Shown here: positions 8,351-17,617 of the stretch, piece by piece
How the letters are laid out: every line of letters begins with the position of its first letter
Position numbering within the stretch: the first letter of the stretch is position 1
Assembly: GCA_029254025.1 (NCBI GenBank)
Contig: JAQWYK010000032.1
Coordinates: 39,231-103,230, forward strand
Source of the DNA: Crocinitomicaceae bacterium
Lineage (GTDB): Bacteria > Bacteroidota > Bacteroidia > Flavobacteriales_D > Crocinitomicaceae
Direction: 5' to 3'
Length of the DNA: 64,000 nt
The notes under the pieces: generated by a model
Database searches by the model: none
What the model was told of the DNA's origin: nothing
Seen by the model: only the letters and a program-made list of their open reading frames with translations
Made by a program: the position numbers and the translations under genes

Positions 8351-10306
8351 TTAAGAAACTTTCGATTCTAAGTCAATTAATTCATTGTTAAGGTTTTCCC
8401 ATTCGGTCATGGTTTGATCGAGTTCATGTTTCAGCGCTTCATATTTCGCCAGTTGTTCATTGGCTGGTGCTTTATCTGAGTAATCCAGTGATGCAATTAA
8501 GACATTCATTTTTTCGATTTCATTTTCAAGTCGAGTAATGTTGTCTTCTGCGCGAGAAACTCCGTTTTTTGTTTTGTTGTGTAATCTTTTCAATTCTTTT
8601 TGATCCGCATAACTCAAGGTATTTTTGACAACTTCCTTTTGACGCTCCGCTTCAATCCGTGCTTCTTCTTTTTGCTTTGGCCCATCCTTCTTGGTAAAGG
8701 CATCCGACTTTCGCTTTAAGTACTCTTGAACTGTAAAGTGATGTATTTTGAGGTGTTTATTTTCAATGTCCCAAATTCTGTTGGTTAATCCATCTAGGAA
8801 TTCACGGTCGTGAGATACAACGATAAACGTTCCTTCATAATTCTTTAAGGCTTGTTTCAATACTTCCTTACTTTGCATGTCGAGGTGGTTCGTAGGCTCA
8901 TCAAGAATAAGCACATTTGATGGACTTAACAATAACTGACACAATGCTAAGCGTGTGCGCTCTCCTCCAGATAAAACACTTACTTTCTTATCCACATCTT
9001 GGCCTCCAAATAGGAAAGCGCCGAGAATTGAGCGTAAGTCCTTTCGAATCTCTCCGACGGCCACATCGTCCACTGTTTCATAAACGGTTTTTTCAGTGCT
9101 TAATTTTTCGGCTTGATCCTGAGCGAAATAGGTAACCTCTACATTGTGTCCATAGGTAACGGATCCCTCTCCCTCCAGAGATTTCATAATTCGCTTGAGA
9201 AGGGTAGATTTACCAACGCCATTCGGTCCAAGTAATGCTATTTTCTCTCCTCTTCCTACAGTAATATTTACACCTTCAAAAAGCTTATTATCACCATAAC
9301 TTTTGCCAAGATTATCAATTTCAAGTACCCATTTTCCAGGTTGAACGCTCAGTGGAAATGCTACTTTCATTCTAGAAACAGTGTTGGAGTCCACCTCAAT
9401 CCGTTCGGTTTTATCCAGCTTTTTCATGAGTGACTGCGCAAATGAGGATTTATTGGCTTTTGCGCGGAATTTATCAATGAGTTCCTCCGTGCGTTTGATT
9501 TCCTTGTCTTGTTGTTTTTTTGCGTCAGTCAAACGTTCTAGCTCCTCCTCCCTTTTTGCCTTATATAGTGTGTATGGATAAGGAAAATCCAGAATTTTAC
9601 CATTCACGATTTCCAACGTTCTCTTCGTAACGTTATCCAAGAATAATCGGTCGTGAGAAATCGTTATAACGGCTCCAGCAAATTTTTGTAAATACTCTTC
9701 TAACCAACTGATGGAAATGATGTCTAGGTGATTCGTGGGCTCATCGAGTAGGATCACTGTGGGCTCATTGACAAGGATCTTTGCTAATTCAGCCCGCATT
9801 TTCCAACCTCCAGAAAATTCATTGAGCGACTTTGTAAATTCTTCTTCTTTGAACCCTAGTCCTAAAAGTGCTGAAGTTATTTTTTCTTCCCATTGGTATC
9901 CTTCAAAAAGTTGGAACTGTTCATTGGCAAGCGTAAGATCATCCAAAAGCGATAAGTAACTCGCGTTCTCGTAATCCGTTCTTGTGGTTAATTGAAGGTT
10001 GATGTCCTCAATTTGAGCACGCAATTTATTCAATGTTTCATTCGAGAATTTCAGGTAGTCGAAGACGCTTTTGGTGGTGTCAATTTTAATGTCTTGAGTA
10101 AGAAAACCAATTGTCGTTTCTTTACCTCTGTGAATTTTCCCTTCAGAAGGGGTCTCCCAGCCTGCTAATAATTTGAGGAGAGTTGACTTCCCAGCACCAT
10201 TTTTTCCGACTAAACCAATTTTGTCACCCGTATTAATTTGAAGGTTTACATCCTTGAATAAAAATCCTTGGGGAAGAAAAACACCGAGTTGCTCCAAATT
10301 GATCAT
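8351..10306 (-). CDS. ABC-F family ATPase (ribosome-associated)
   Basis: 651 residues with two ABC cassettes and no membrane segments. Cassette 1: Walker A GKNGAGKST (about 34-42), signature FSGGWKMRAELAKIL, Walker B VILLDEPTNHLD. Cassette 2: Walker A GPNGVGKST, signature LSGGERTRLALCQLL, Walker B NVLILDEPTNHLD. A charged linker between the cassettes (EELERLTDAKKQQDKEIKRT) is the P-site tRNA interaction motif region, and a C-terminal coiled coil occupies about 545-651, as in Uup/YdiF-type proteins. ABC-F proteins act on the ribosome in translation or antibiotic protection; which subfamily this is cannot be fixed by eye. Confidence 0.93.
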   Translation of the reverse strand: MINLEQLGVFLPQGFLFKDVNLQINTGDKIGLVGKNGAGKSTLLKLLAGWETPSEGKIHRGKETTIGFLTQDIKIDTTKSVFDYLKFSNETLNKLRAQIEDINLQLTTRTDYENASYLSLLDDLTLANEQFQLFEGYQWEEKITSALLGLGFKEEEFTKSLNEFSGGWKMRAELAKILVNEPTVILLDEPTNHLDIISISWLEEYLQKFAGAVITISHDRLFLDNVTKRTLEIVNGKILDFPYPYTLYKAKREEELERLTDAKKQQDKEIKRTEELIDKFRAKANKSSFAQSLMKKLDKTERIEVDSNTVSRMKVAFPLSVQPGKWVLEIDNLGKSYGDNKLFEGVNITVGRGEKIALLGPNGVGKSTLLKRIMKSLEGEGSVTYGHNVEVTYFAQDQAEKLSTEKTVYETVDDVAVGEIRKDLRSILGAFLFGGQDVDKKVSVLSGGERTRLALCQLLLSPSNVLILDEPTNHLDMQSKEVLKQALKNYEGTFIVVSHDREFLDGLTNRIWDIENKHLKIHHFTVQEYLKRKSDAFTKKDGPKQKEEARIEAERQKEVVKNTLSYADQKELKRLHNKTKNGVSRAEDNITRLENEIEKMNVLIASLDYSDKAPANEQLAKYEALKHELDQTMTEWENLNNELIDLESKVS

Positions 10307-10310
10307 AGCG

Positions 10311-10318
10311 CAAAATTA
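10311..10318 (-). promoter_or_regulatory. TAnnTTTG box directly before the ABC-F ATG
   Basis: On the minus strand TAATTTTG is followed by CGCT and then ATG at 10306. The four-base gap implies a leaderless transcript. Confidence 0.5.
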
Positions 10319-10368
10319 ACCCAAATTCGAAAGAAGAACGTGGAATTATTAAATTGATTCTTGCGTGA

Positions 10369-12984
10369 TTAAAGCATTAGGTCAATTTTTTCTACTAGTT
10401 GCTTCGTTCTGTCTAATTCAAGTTCTTTTTCAGCATCCGGAGTAATTGAAATTTCCTTCGTCAATTCACTGATTTTTGATTCATTGTGCTTTTTGAGCAT
10501 CATGATATTCATGGGTAGCACCGCATTGATGTACAGACCACCAGAAGTTTTCAGTGTTTCAAACATCGGAATATACTCTAGTTGGACATCCGTCGTTTGT
10601 TGCTTGAGTAGGTTGGTGAAATTCCCCATTACTCCGATCGCTTCATACCCGCTCACTTTACCCTCTAATAAAAGTGTTTTGAAATAAGGCAATTTAGACG
10701 CGTCTCCGTAGTTCGCATAAATTTGTGCTACTTGCGCGCGCACTGCTGAAGAAGGTTCGTTCTCTAAAGCTTCTGAAAGGGATAGTGCTTTTGTCAAATC
10801 TTGTTGTTCACCTTTCGTTAAACCACCGAGTGCTCTTGAAACAACAAGGTAAGAACTGTCTCCTTCAATGCGATTTAATAATAGATTTCTAACGGCTTCA
10901 GCATGGGTGTCCTCAAAATATTCCGTGGACAAAAAGCGAATCGCTGCAGCTCTAACACGTGAATTTTTATCCGACTCTGCAAGTTTCATGGCTGCATTAA
11001 ACACATCTTCTGAACGTGCTTTTTGAATCTTCTTCAACTTGCCAATTCCAGCCTCGCGGATTACCCAGAACTCATCATTTAAGGCATCTAAGATTAGGTT
11101 TTCTCCCACCTCACCTTTTACACGCGACCCAAAGTTCAACCCTTCTTCTCTGTCCTTAAATTTAGGCGCATGATAGAATTGATGCACGTAGTATTCTTCT
11201 GGTTTCTTGTAAGAAATCGACCCCAAAAGCGCACGTTGCTCATCCACAATGATGTTTTCTGCCACACCTTTAAAGCGGAAGGTGAATTCATTCACTTTTT
11301 TATCGACTACGACGTCATAGGTTGTTTTTGCACCGCTGGCATACACACCAATTTTTAGTGGTAATTTGTATAGGGGAGCCTTTTCTAAGTCTTGTTTTTG
11401 AATTATTTTAACGGTTACTTGATCCGGAATACTCAAATCTTGCGTTACCTCTAATTCTGGATGGTAGGATGATAAAAACCATTGGTCAAAAAACCAGTTT
11501 AAATCCTCCCCAGTAATCTCTTCAAATGCCAAGCGCAAGTGATGAATTTCAACAGGCTCATATTGGTTTGTTTTAAGGTAATGTTGAAGCGATTTAAAGA
11601 ATGCATCATCGCCTAAATAGAGACGCAGCATGTGTAAGATTCTTCCCCCTTTATTGTAAGAGTGGCCGTCAAACATGTCTTCTTTTTCATCGTAATCGTA
11701 CCAGATCATGTCGTGGTGCCCGCGCTGGGCTGCAGATTGATAATATCCATTTGCTTCTTTTTCAGCATTGTATTCAGCTTCATCCAATCCGTAATAATGC
11801 TCATCCCATAGAAATTGAGAGTAGTTTGCAAAGGATTCGTTTAACGGTAGGTTCGCCCAACTTTCGCAGGTTACTAAATCTCCAAACCAATGGTGAAACA
11901 ATTCGTGCGCAATAATCGAATGGTCATTTCCGTCAATTAATTCACGTTTCGTTTTGTACACAAAATCGCCGAAAATAACTGCACCCGTGTTTTCCATCGC
12001 GCCTGAAACATAATCTCTTACAACTATTTGGTGGTATTTATCCCAAGGATATTCTACGCCTAAAAGCTCTGAAAAGAATCCGATCATTTCAGGAGTTTCC
12101 CCAAAAATAGCTTGTGCATGTTCTTCCCATTCTGGTTCCACGTAGTAATGAACATCCATTTTACTCCCGTCTTTGCGCGTGTACGAATCTTTAATCACTT
12201 TGAATTCACCTACAGCCATCGCTGCGAGGTAAGGCACGTGCGGCAATTCTTGTTTCCAATGATCTGTTCGCGTTCCATCTTTGTTGTCTTTCGAAGATAC
12301 CAAACGGCCGTTTGCCAACGTAGCGTATTTGGAATCCACCGTCATAAAAATTTCTTGCGTCTGTTTTTGATTGGGTCTATCAATTGTAGGGAACCACACT
12401 GAACTTGCTTCCGTTTCACCTTGTGTCCAAATTTGCGGCATCTTATTCGGTTCTTCACCAGTTGGATTGATGAAATAAAGACCTTTATCGCTGGAGATAG
12501 CAGCACTTCCTCCTAATTTTTTCTCTTCAGGTTTAGCAGTATACTTAATCACCGCGGTATATTGCTCATCACGCGAATATATTCTATCCAGTTTAATGCG
12601 CAAGAACATGCCATCATTGTAGACGAAATTCGATTTATTCCCGTTCACAGATACACTATGAATTTCCATCGCTTTTGCATCCAAAATCAAACTATCAGTG
12701 GCATAAAAATAGGGTGAAGCAGTTATGGTCGCAATTCCATTTAGCTCAGACTTCTTCCAATTGAAGCTGACCTCTAGTTTTGTATGAATAAGATCTGTTA
12801 GTATGGTAGCAGAAGGGTTGTAGTGATCGCGCTCCACCTGTTCGTCACGCATAGGTTTCTCTCCTTTATTCGCTTCGGCTGAGGTAGTAACAGTCGCTAC
12901 CTCCGTATTCACCGATTTGTTGGAATTTGTTCCACATGCTGTTAGAAAAACAACACAACCGAAAATATATAATTGCTTTATCAT
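10369..12984 (-). CDS. M1 family zinc aminopeptidase, lipoprotein
   Basis: 871 residues. The signal peptide ends in the lipobox FLTAC (Cys17), so the enzyme is lipid-anchored, probably to the outer membrane. It contains the exopeptidase motif GAMEN (328-332) and the zinc site HELFHH (His360, Glu361, His364) with the third ligand Glu383 in NESFAN. The C-terminal 250 residues are HEAT-like helical repeats ('RSEDVFNAAMKLAESDKNSRVRAAA'), as in other M1 enzymes. It removes N-terminal residues from peptides, probably in nutrient uptake. It lies 62 bp upstream of the ABC-F gene but has its own stretch of upstream DNA. Confidence 0.93.
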   Translation of the reverse strand: MIKQLYIFGCVVFLTACGTNSNKSVNTEVATVTTSAEANKGEKPMRDEQVERDHYNPSATILTDLIHTKLEVSFNWKKSELNGIATITASPYFYATDSLILDAKAMEIHSVSVNGNKSNFVYNDGMFLRIKLDRIYSRDEQYTAVIKYTAKPEEKKLGGSAAISSDKGLYFINPTGEEPNKMPQIWTQGETEASSVWFPTIDRPNQKQTQEIFMTVDSKYATLANGRLVSSKDNKDGTRTDHWKQELPHVPYLAAMAVGEFKVIKDSYTRKDGSKMDVHYYVEPEWEEHAQAIFGETPEMIGFFSELLGVEYPWDKYHQIVVRDYVSGAMENTGAVIFGDFVYKTKRELIDGNDHSIIAHELFHHWFGDLVTCESWANLPLNESFANYSQFLWDEHYYGLDEAEYNAEKEANGYYQSAAQRGHHDMIWYDYDEKEDMFDGHSYNKGGRILHMLRLYLGDDAFFKSLQHYLKTNQYEPVEIHHLRLAFEEITGEDLNWFFDQWFLSSYHPELEVTQDLSIPDQVTVKIIQKQDLEKAPLYKLPLKIGVYASGAKTTYDVVVDKKVNEFTFRFKGVAENIIVDEQRALLGSISYKKPEEYYVHQFYHAPKFKDREEGLNFGSRVKGEVGENLILDALNDEFWVIREAGIGKLKKIQKARSEDVFNAAMKLAESDKNSRVRAAAIRFLSTEYFEDTHAEAVRNLLLNRIEGDSSYLVVSRALGGLTKGEQQDLTKALSLSEALENEPSSAVRAQVAQIYANYGDASKLPYFKTLLLEGKVSGYEAIGVMGNFTNLLKQQTTDVQLEYIPMFETLKTSGGLYINAVLPMNIMMLKKHNESKISELTKEISITPDAEKELELDRTKQLVEKIDLML

Positions 12985-13244
12985 GGTATGTAAAAGATAT
13001 AATTCATTACAAAAATGAGTATTTAATTTGATTTAGCGAATAAACATGGGTTGATTGGTTCACTTTGCGGTTGAAGTGTAAATTCGAGGGTGTGAGTGTC
13101 TTCCTCCGAAAGTTAATCACTCCTTTAGCACGTTCCTGAATACGGATAAGGCCTTATTTTTTCTCCCTTCCCACCGAGGATAGGTAAAAAAGTGTACTTT
13201 TATACGCACTTCTTGAAGTAAGATTTCACATAAATTAAGTGGGT

Positions 13245-13706
13245 ATGCACAATTATACAGTAGACGGTAAATTAATTGAAAATAAAGGTGACGCAGGTTT
13301 GACATGGATAGACAATTCGTTTTTTACCATTGATTACTTAGGAAAGAAATACCACGGTGAAATCATAGATTCCTCGATTGAAGATGGAGTTTTTAGAGTA
13401 AAAGTGAACCAACGCACATTTTCTGTGCGCCGAAACCATCCATTAGATGACCTTATTAAATCAATGGGTCTCGACAAGCAAAAAATGAAGAAACTGCATC
13501 AATTACAATCCCCGATGCCAGGTAGGATTTTAAGTTATGCAGTAGAGGCAGGCACAGAGGTAGTGCCAGGTACGCCATTACTTACCTTAGAAGCGATGAA
13601 GATGGAAAATGTCATCAAAGCAGAAGGTGAAGGGATTGTTAAGAAGGTTCTTTTTTCGGCAGATGCTGTAGTTGAGAAAGGGGCTGTATTGATTGAGTTT
13701 GAGTAG
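13245..13706 (+). CDS. Biotin carboxyl carrier protein (biotin/lipoyl domain)
   Basis: 153 residues from the ATG at 13245; an in-frame GTG six bases upstream is less likely. The C-terminal 75 residues are a biotinyl domain: 'LQSPMPGRILSYAVEAGTEV' then 'LEAMKMENVIKAEGEG', with the biotinylated lysine in AMKM. The N-terminal half ('YTVDGKLIENKG') matches the leading region of acyl-CoA carboxylase carrier subunits of Bacteroidota. It should carry CO2 for an acyl-CoA carboxylase (acetyl-, propionyl- or methylcrotonyl-type), but no carboxylase subunit is adjacent. It converges on the channel gene with a two-base gap. Confidence 0.88.
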   Translation: MHNYTVDGKLIENKGDAGLTWIDNSFFTIDYLGKKYHGEIIDSSIEDGVFRVKVNQRTFSVRRNHPLDDLIKSMGLDKQKMKKLHQLQSPMPGRILSYAVEAGTEVVPGTPLLTLEAMKMENVIKAEGEGIVKKVLFSADAVVEKGAVLIEFE

Positions 13707-13708
13707 CT

Positions 13709-14557
13709 TTATTTCAGCTTCTCCCCACAAAACTTGCAAAACTCAGCATCCAATTCGTGTCCAGTTTCGGAACACTTTGGACAGACATGAAGTTGGTACT
13801 TCAATTTATCTCCTCTTACGATCTCAGCAGAAACAATTCCAGTAGGAACCGCGATAATCGAATAACCGATTAACATGATAATGGAGGCTACGGCTTGTCC
13901 AGCTGGAGTCACAGGGGCGATATCACCATAGCCCACAGTGGTAATCGTAATGATTGCCCAATAGATACTTCTCGGAATACTTGTGAACCCAGCTTCAGGT
14001 GACTCGATACTAAACATGATAGCACCGAGTATGATGACAATCGTTAACATACTAATGATGAAAACGCCTATTTTATGTCTGCTTTCGTAGAGTGCCTTAA
14101 TTATTGTATCTGCTCCTTTTGTAAAGTTGGAGAGTTCCAAAATTCTAAAGATTCTTAGAAAACGCAACGCTCGAATCACTGTGAGCGGTTTTGTTCCCGA
14201 AATAAATAAGGTGAGGTAGGTAGGAAGAATGGATACTAAATCAATTAAACCAAAGAAAGAGAACATATATCTTAAGGGATGCTTAGTGCTTATAATACGC
14301 AGTAGGTATTCTGTGGTAAACAATCCGGTGATAGTAAATTCGATCACGATGAATTCGTGTGCATACAACTTTTGAATGGAAGGAACGCTTTCGAGCATGA
14401 TGACAACAATCGATGCTAAAATCATGATGAGCAGCCAGATGTCAAACAGTTTGCCCATACGTGTTTCGGTACCTGTAATAACCTCCTGAATTTTTTCTTG
14501 CCAAGGTTTCAGTCCGACTTCTTTTTCTCTGAGATTGTTGATTACTTTCTTAGGCAT
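13709..14557 (-). CDS. Voltage-gated-type potassium channel with C-terminal zinc ribbon
   Basis: 282 residues from the ATG at 14557; an in-frame ATG at 14581 would add eight. Six membrane segments: a voltage-sensor-like S1-S4 (S4 'RALRFLRIFRILEL') and a pore with the K+ selectivity filter TTVGYGD. The last 25 residues form a CPKC...CKFCG zinc ribbon, which is less common on channels and may tether or sense something in the cytoplasm. It is the third gene of a panC-glycosyltransferase-channel cluster, 18-42 bases after the glycosyltransferase. A TATATTTG box sits between the two possible starts and favours the shorter form. Confidence 0.88.
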   Translation of the reverse strand: MPKKVINNLREKEVGLKPWQEKIQEVITGTETRMGKLFDIWLLIMILASIVVIMLESVPSIQKLYAHEFIVIEFTITGLFTTEYLLRIISTKHPLRYMFSFFGLIDLVSILPTYLTLFISGTKPLTVIRALRFLRIFRILELSNFTKGADTIIKALYESRHKIGVFIISMLTIVIILGAIMFSIESPEAGFTSIPRSIYWAIITITTVGYGDIAPVTPAGQAVASIIMLIGYSIIAVPTGIVSAEIVRGDKLKYQLHVCPKCSETGHELDAEFCKFCGEKLK

Positions 14558-14563
14558 ATAAGA

Positions 14564-14571
14564 CAAATATA
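14564..14571 (-). promoter_or_regulatory. TAnnTTTG box before the channel gene
   Basis: TATATTTG on the minus strand ends six bases before the ATG at 14557. If used, it excludes the longer start at 14581 and gives a leaderless or nearly leaderless mRNA independent of the upstream genes. Confidence 0.4.
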
Positions 14572-14599
14572 CGATTTCCAAGATTCATAGCTAAAAGGT

Positions 14600-15829
14600 T
14601 TAGACCTTATTCTTCTCCATAATCCACTTACTGAGATACTTTGTGCTTTTCAACGTTTCGTGTTGTAACAGTTTTTGTAAAAAGAGGTGCTTTCTATGTT
14701 CGTTGGGATTGAATACAATTTGATTCAACCAGGTGGGCAACTCTTTTAACTCTTCTCCTTGAAACCGTGAAGAAATAATTTGTAATCCTTTTGTTTGGGT
14801 AATTGTCCACTGTTCCTCCGAGCAGTACAGCTGAGCAAGTTGATCAATCCATTGGGAATCGCAAACTCCAATAACCCCTCCAAAGTCAGTAATGTGACCA
14901 ATTCCTTCAGCTCCTATTGGCGTAGTGGCAACTGGTGTTCCAGCTCCAAATGATTCCAAGATTTTACTCTTTAAACCAGCTCCAAATCGCAAAGGAGCGA
15001 TGAGAACTCTGCTTTGTTCCAGCACTGTCGATAGATTTTCAACCCATCCCAAAACATGAAATCCTTTGGTAGGATTGTGTAATTGGCGTAACGATTCATC
15101 TGCGTAGGCTCCATAAATACGTAGGTTTGCACCAGGAATCAATCGCTTAATTGACGGCCACAAAGTAGTTAAATAGCACACGGCATCTTTGTTTGGATGA
15201 TGTAAGAAGTTCCCAGCAAAAATGAAATCTTTTCGTTGCGAAAAATCTAGCTTCATATAATCCCCAGTAGGTAAAAGGGGAAGGTAATAAAGTTGGGATT
15301 CAGGAACTGGGAAATGTTCCTTCAATAGATGTAGCTCGAATTCAGAGATGATGAGGTTGACATCACAGCGCAAGAGTGCAGCTATTTCTCGATACGTGAT
15401 GTCCAATTTAAAAACCTCTTCAAGTGTTTGATCCAATGAATAAGGGAATCCAACTTTTTTAAACACGTTTTCTCGCGCCAACCTTAAGAAATGTAAATCT
15501 TCTGTATCAAGAACCCTTAAGGAATCTGGTAGTTCTTCTTCCACTCTCCAACCAAATTGTTCTTCCGTAGTAAATCGATCAAACAGCACCATGGCTGGTT
15601 GAAGTTGCCGGAGAAAAACATTAAAACTATCAGAGTTGAGTTCGATTATGACAGTTTCAACTCCTAGTTTGGTAAGGTCTTCGGAGTGATCACTTTTTTG
15701 AGCGGCACTTGCAAATGTAATGGAGTAACCACTGTTTCTGAAAGAATCTATGAGTTGCATCATACGGACACCCGCACCTGTTGTAGTGCTTTCGGGCCAA
15801 ACTTTTCCAATAATGAGAAGTGAATGCAT
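14600..15829 (-). CDS. Glycosyltransferase (GT-B fold, GT4-like)
   Basis: 409 residues, no signal peptide. The N-terminal half starts 'MHSLLIIGKVWPESTTTGAG' with an acceptor-side Rossmann region. The C-terminal half has 'KDFIFAGNFLHHPNKDAV', 'LGWVENLSTVLEQSRVLIAP' and 'KSKILESFGAGTPVATTPIG', the nucleotide-sugar-binding E(x7)E-like region of GT-B enzymes. Sugar donor and acceptor are not predictable. An AGGAG stands five bases before the ATG, one of the few clear Shine-Dalgarno sequences here. It lies 11 bases after panC and is probably cotranscribed with it. Confidence 0.8.
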   Translation of the reverse strand: MHSLLIIGKVWPESTTTGAGVRMMQLIDSFRNSGYSITFASAAQKSDHSEDLTKLGVETVIIELNSDSFNVFLRQLQPAMVLFDRFTTEEQFGWRVEEELPDSLRVLDTEDLHFLRLARENVFKKVGFPYSLDQTLEEVFKLDITYREIAALLRCDVNLIISEFELHLLKEHFPVPESQLYYLPLLPTGDYMKLDFSQRKDFIFAGNFLHHPNKDAVCYLTTLWPSIKRLIPGANLRIYGAYADESLRQLHNPTKGFHVLGWVENLSTVLEQSRVLIAPLRFGAGLKSKILESFGAGTPVATTPIGAEGIGHITDFGGVIGVCDSQWIDQLAQLYCSEEQWTITQTKGLQIISSRFQGEELKELPTWLNQIVFNPNEHRKHLFLQKLLQHETLKSTKYLSKWIMEKNKV

Positions 15830-15840
15830 GATTCTCCTAG

Positions 15841-16689
15841 TTAACGATACGGTACCAGCTCTAAATTGTCGATTAAACGAATGTTACCACAGTACGCGAC
15901 GATGCATGCTGTAGCGCCTTCTACCCATTGATTGGTAAGTTCTGTAAGTAAAACAGGGTCAACAATTTCAATGTACTCAAGTTCCATTTTAGACCCTATA
16001 AAATAGTTGGTCATTAATGACTTAACTTCAGATGGGGTATGGAGCGCGACTAATTTTTTACCAAAATCAAGTGTTTCATAGATATGGTATGCTATGTGGA
16101 TATCTTCTTTCGTCAGTAACAAGTTTCTACTGCTTAATGCAAGGCCACGCTCATCTCGAAGTGTTGGGCATTCAATGATATTCACCGGGAAGGAGAGTGC
16201 TTTTGTCATTGTTTTAATGACAGCCACTTGTTGAAAATCCTTTCGGCCAAAGTAGGCATTTGTCGGTTGGACAATGTCAAATAAGCGCGAAACTACCGTA
16301 ACGACTCCTTGGAAATGTCTGGGACGGTGTTTTCCTTCCATTACTTTGTCTAGCAGACCTAAGTCTACTGAAGGTGCGCGAAAATTTGCAGGATAAATGG
16401 TATCCACTTCAGGTAGGAATACGATTGAACAAGCACTCGCTTTTAAGCGGTCAATATCTTGTTTTGGCGTCCTTGGATATCTATCCAAGTCCTCAGGGTT
16501 GTTAAACTGCGTAGGATTCACAAATATGCTCGCAACAACAATGTCATTTTCCGTTCCTGCTTTTTGAATTAAACTTAAGTGACCTTCATGCAATGCTCCC
16601 ATAGTTGGAACAAATCCTATTTTTTTGGAGGCGTAGCGATATTCTTGAAGGATTTGTTGAAGTGCTTCAACTGTCTTGATAACCTGCAC
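15841..16689 (-). CDS. panC: Pantothenate synthetase
   Basis: 282 residues, the normal length. It condenses pantoate and beta-alanine with ATP in coenzyme A synthesis. It has the adenylate-forming signature PTMGALHEGHLSLI (His34 and His37 of the HxGH motif), 'VASIFVNPTQFNNPEDLDRYPRT', 'HFQGVVTVV' and the conserved 'RDERGLALSSRN'. The start is GTG at 16689, with no in-frame ATG upstream. It is divergent from the glycogen-synthase-like gene, the same neighbourhood I recall from other Bacteroidota. Confidence 0.96.
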   Translation of the reverse strand: MQVIKTVEALQQILQEYRYASKKIGFVPTMGALHEGHLSLIQKAGTENDIVVASIFVNPTQFNNPEDLDRYPRTPKQDIDRLKASACSIVFLPEVDTIYPANFRAPSVDLGLLDKVMEGKHRPRHFQGVVTVVSRLFDIVQPTNAYFGRKDFQQVAVIKTMTKALSFPVNIIECPTLRDERGLALSSRNLLLTKEDIHIAYHIYETLDFGKKLVALHTPSEVKSLMTNYFIGSKMELEYIEIVDPVLLTELTNQWVEGATACIVAYCGNIRLIDNLELVPYR

Positions 16690-16761
16690 GATGGTCGGAG
16701 TTTAAAACATGAAAAGGAAACAAATCTATCTTTTTATGGTGAATTAACGGATTTTTTTCTA

Positions 16762-16769
16762 TATTTTTG
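16762..16769 (+). promoter_or_regulatory. TAnnTTTG box upstream of the glycogen-synthase-like gene
   Basis: TATTTTTG lies 26 bases before the ATG at 16796. No clear TTG element is seen at the right distance. Confidence 0.45.
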
Positions 16770-16795
16770 TACTTCAATTTAGCAAAACAATTTTC

Positions 16796-17617
16796 ATGGA
16801 GAAAAAGAGAATTCTTTTCGTGTCGCAGGAGATTACCCCGTTTTTACCAAAATCTGATTTATCCAATATCGCAAGAAAATTACCCCAAGGAGTTCAAGAG
16901 AATGGGAAAGAGATTCGTGTGTTTATGCCAAGATTTGGAGTGATTAATGAAAGAAGACACCAGTTGCATGAAGTGATCCGTTTGTCTGGGATGAACTTAA
17001 TCATTGACGATACAGATCACCCGTTGATTATTAAAGTTGCTTCTATTCCTACTGCCCGTATGCAAGTTTACTTTATTGATAATGAGGAATACTTTAAGCG
17101 TAAATCGGTTTTTATGGATGATTCAGGAGCTGAGCACAATGACAACGACGAACGCGCTATGTTTTTTAGCAGAGGTGTACTTGAGACAGTGAAGAAATTA
17201 GGCTGGAAGCCAGATGTGATTCATTGCCATGGTTGGATGACGTCATTTATGCCAATGTATATTAAAGATATTTACAATAACGATCCTCACTTCAGTGATA
17301 CGAAGGTGGTTTATTCAGTATACGATAATCAGTTTAACGAAAATTGGGATGCACGTTTCGAAGAAAAATTGAAATTTGAAGGCTTTAACGACGAAATCGT
17401 ACAAGGTATCAAGGATGGCAATTGCTGCAATTTACATAAAATGGCAATAAAATATTCTGATGGAGTTATTAAAGGTAATGAAGAATTGAATGATGAGCTG
17501 AACACAGCCTTTGATGACTTCACTGGCCATAAATTGGATTTCCACCCGGAAGAGTCATTAGCAAAAGTGTGTAGCGAATTTTTTGATAAAGTAATTGAAG
17601 AAGAAGTACTTATTTAA
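16796..17617 (+). CDS. Glycogen/starch-synthase-like protein (catalytic N-terminal domain only)
   Basis: 273 residues, matching only the N-terminal GT5 domain of glycogen synthase (full enzymes are about 480). It begins 'MEKKRILFVSQEITPFLP', has 'RVFMPRFGVINERRHQLHEV' and 'KPDVIHCHGWMTSFMPMY' (the HxH-type sugar-binding region). The KxGGL donor loop is replaced by 'KSDLSNIARKLP', and the C-terminal GT-B half is absent. Such one-domain versions beside panC and DUF4270 are usual in this phylum, so this is not a truncation unique to this strain. Classical glycogen synthesis is unlikely; the role is unknown. Confidence 0.8.
   Translation: MEKKRILFVSQEITPFLPKSDLSNIARKLPQGVQENGKEIRVFMPRFGVINERRHQLHEVIRLSGMNLIIDDTDHPLIIKVASIPTARMQVYFIDNEEYFKRKSVFMDDSGAEHNDNDERAMFFSRGVLETVKKLGWKPDVIHCHGWMTSFMPMYIKDIYNNDPHFSDTKVVYSVYDNQFNENWDARFEEKLKFEGFNDEIVQGIKDGNCCNLHKMAIKYSDGVIKGNEELNDELNTAFDDFTGHKLDFHPEESLAKVCSEFFDKVIEEEVLI

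Noticed and set aside
13117..13305. Reverse ORF of 62 codons overlapping the biotin carrier start
   Set aside because: No recognisable family or start signal, and it overlaps a well-supported gene.
16796..17617. Glycogen synthase as a truncated pseudogene
   Set aside because: The one-domain form next to panC and DUF4270 is usual in Bacteroidota, and the frame is intact and coupled to the next gene.
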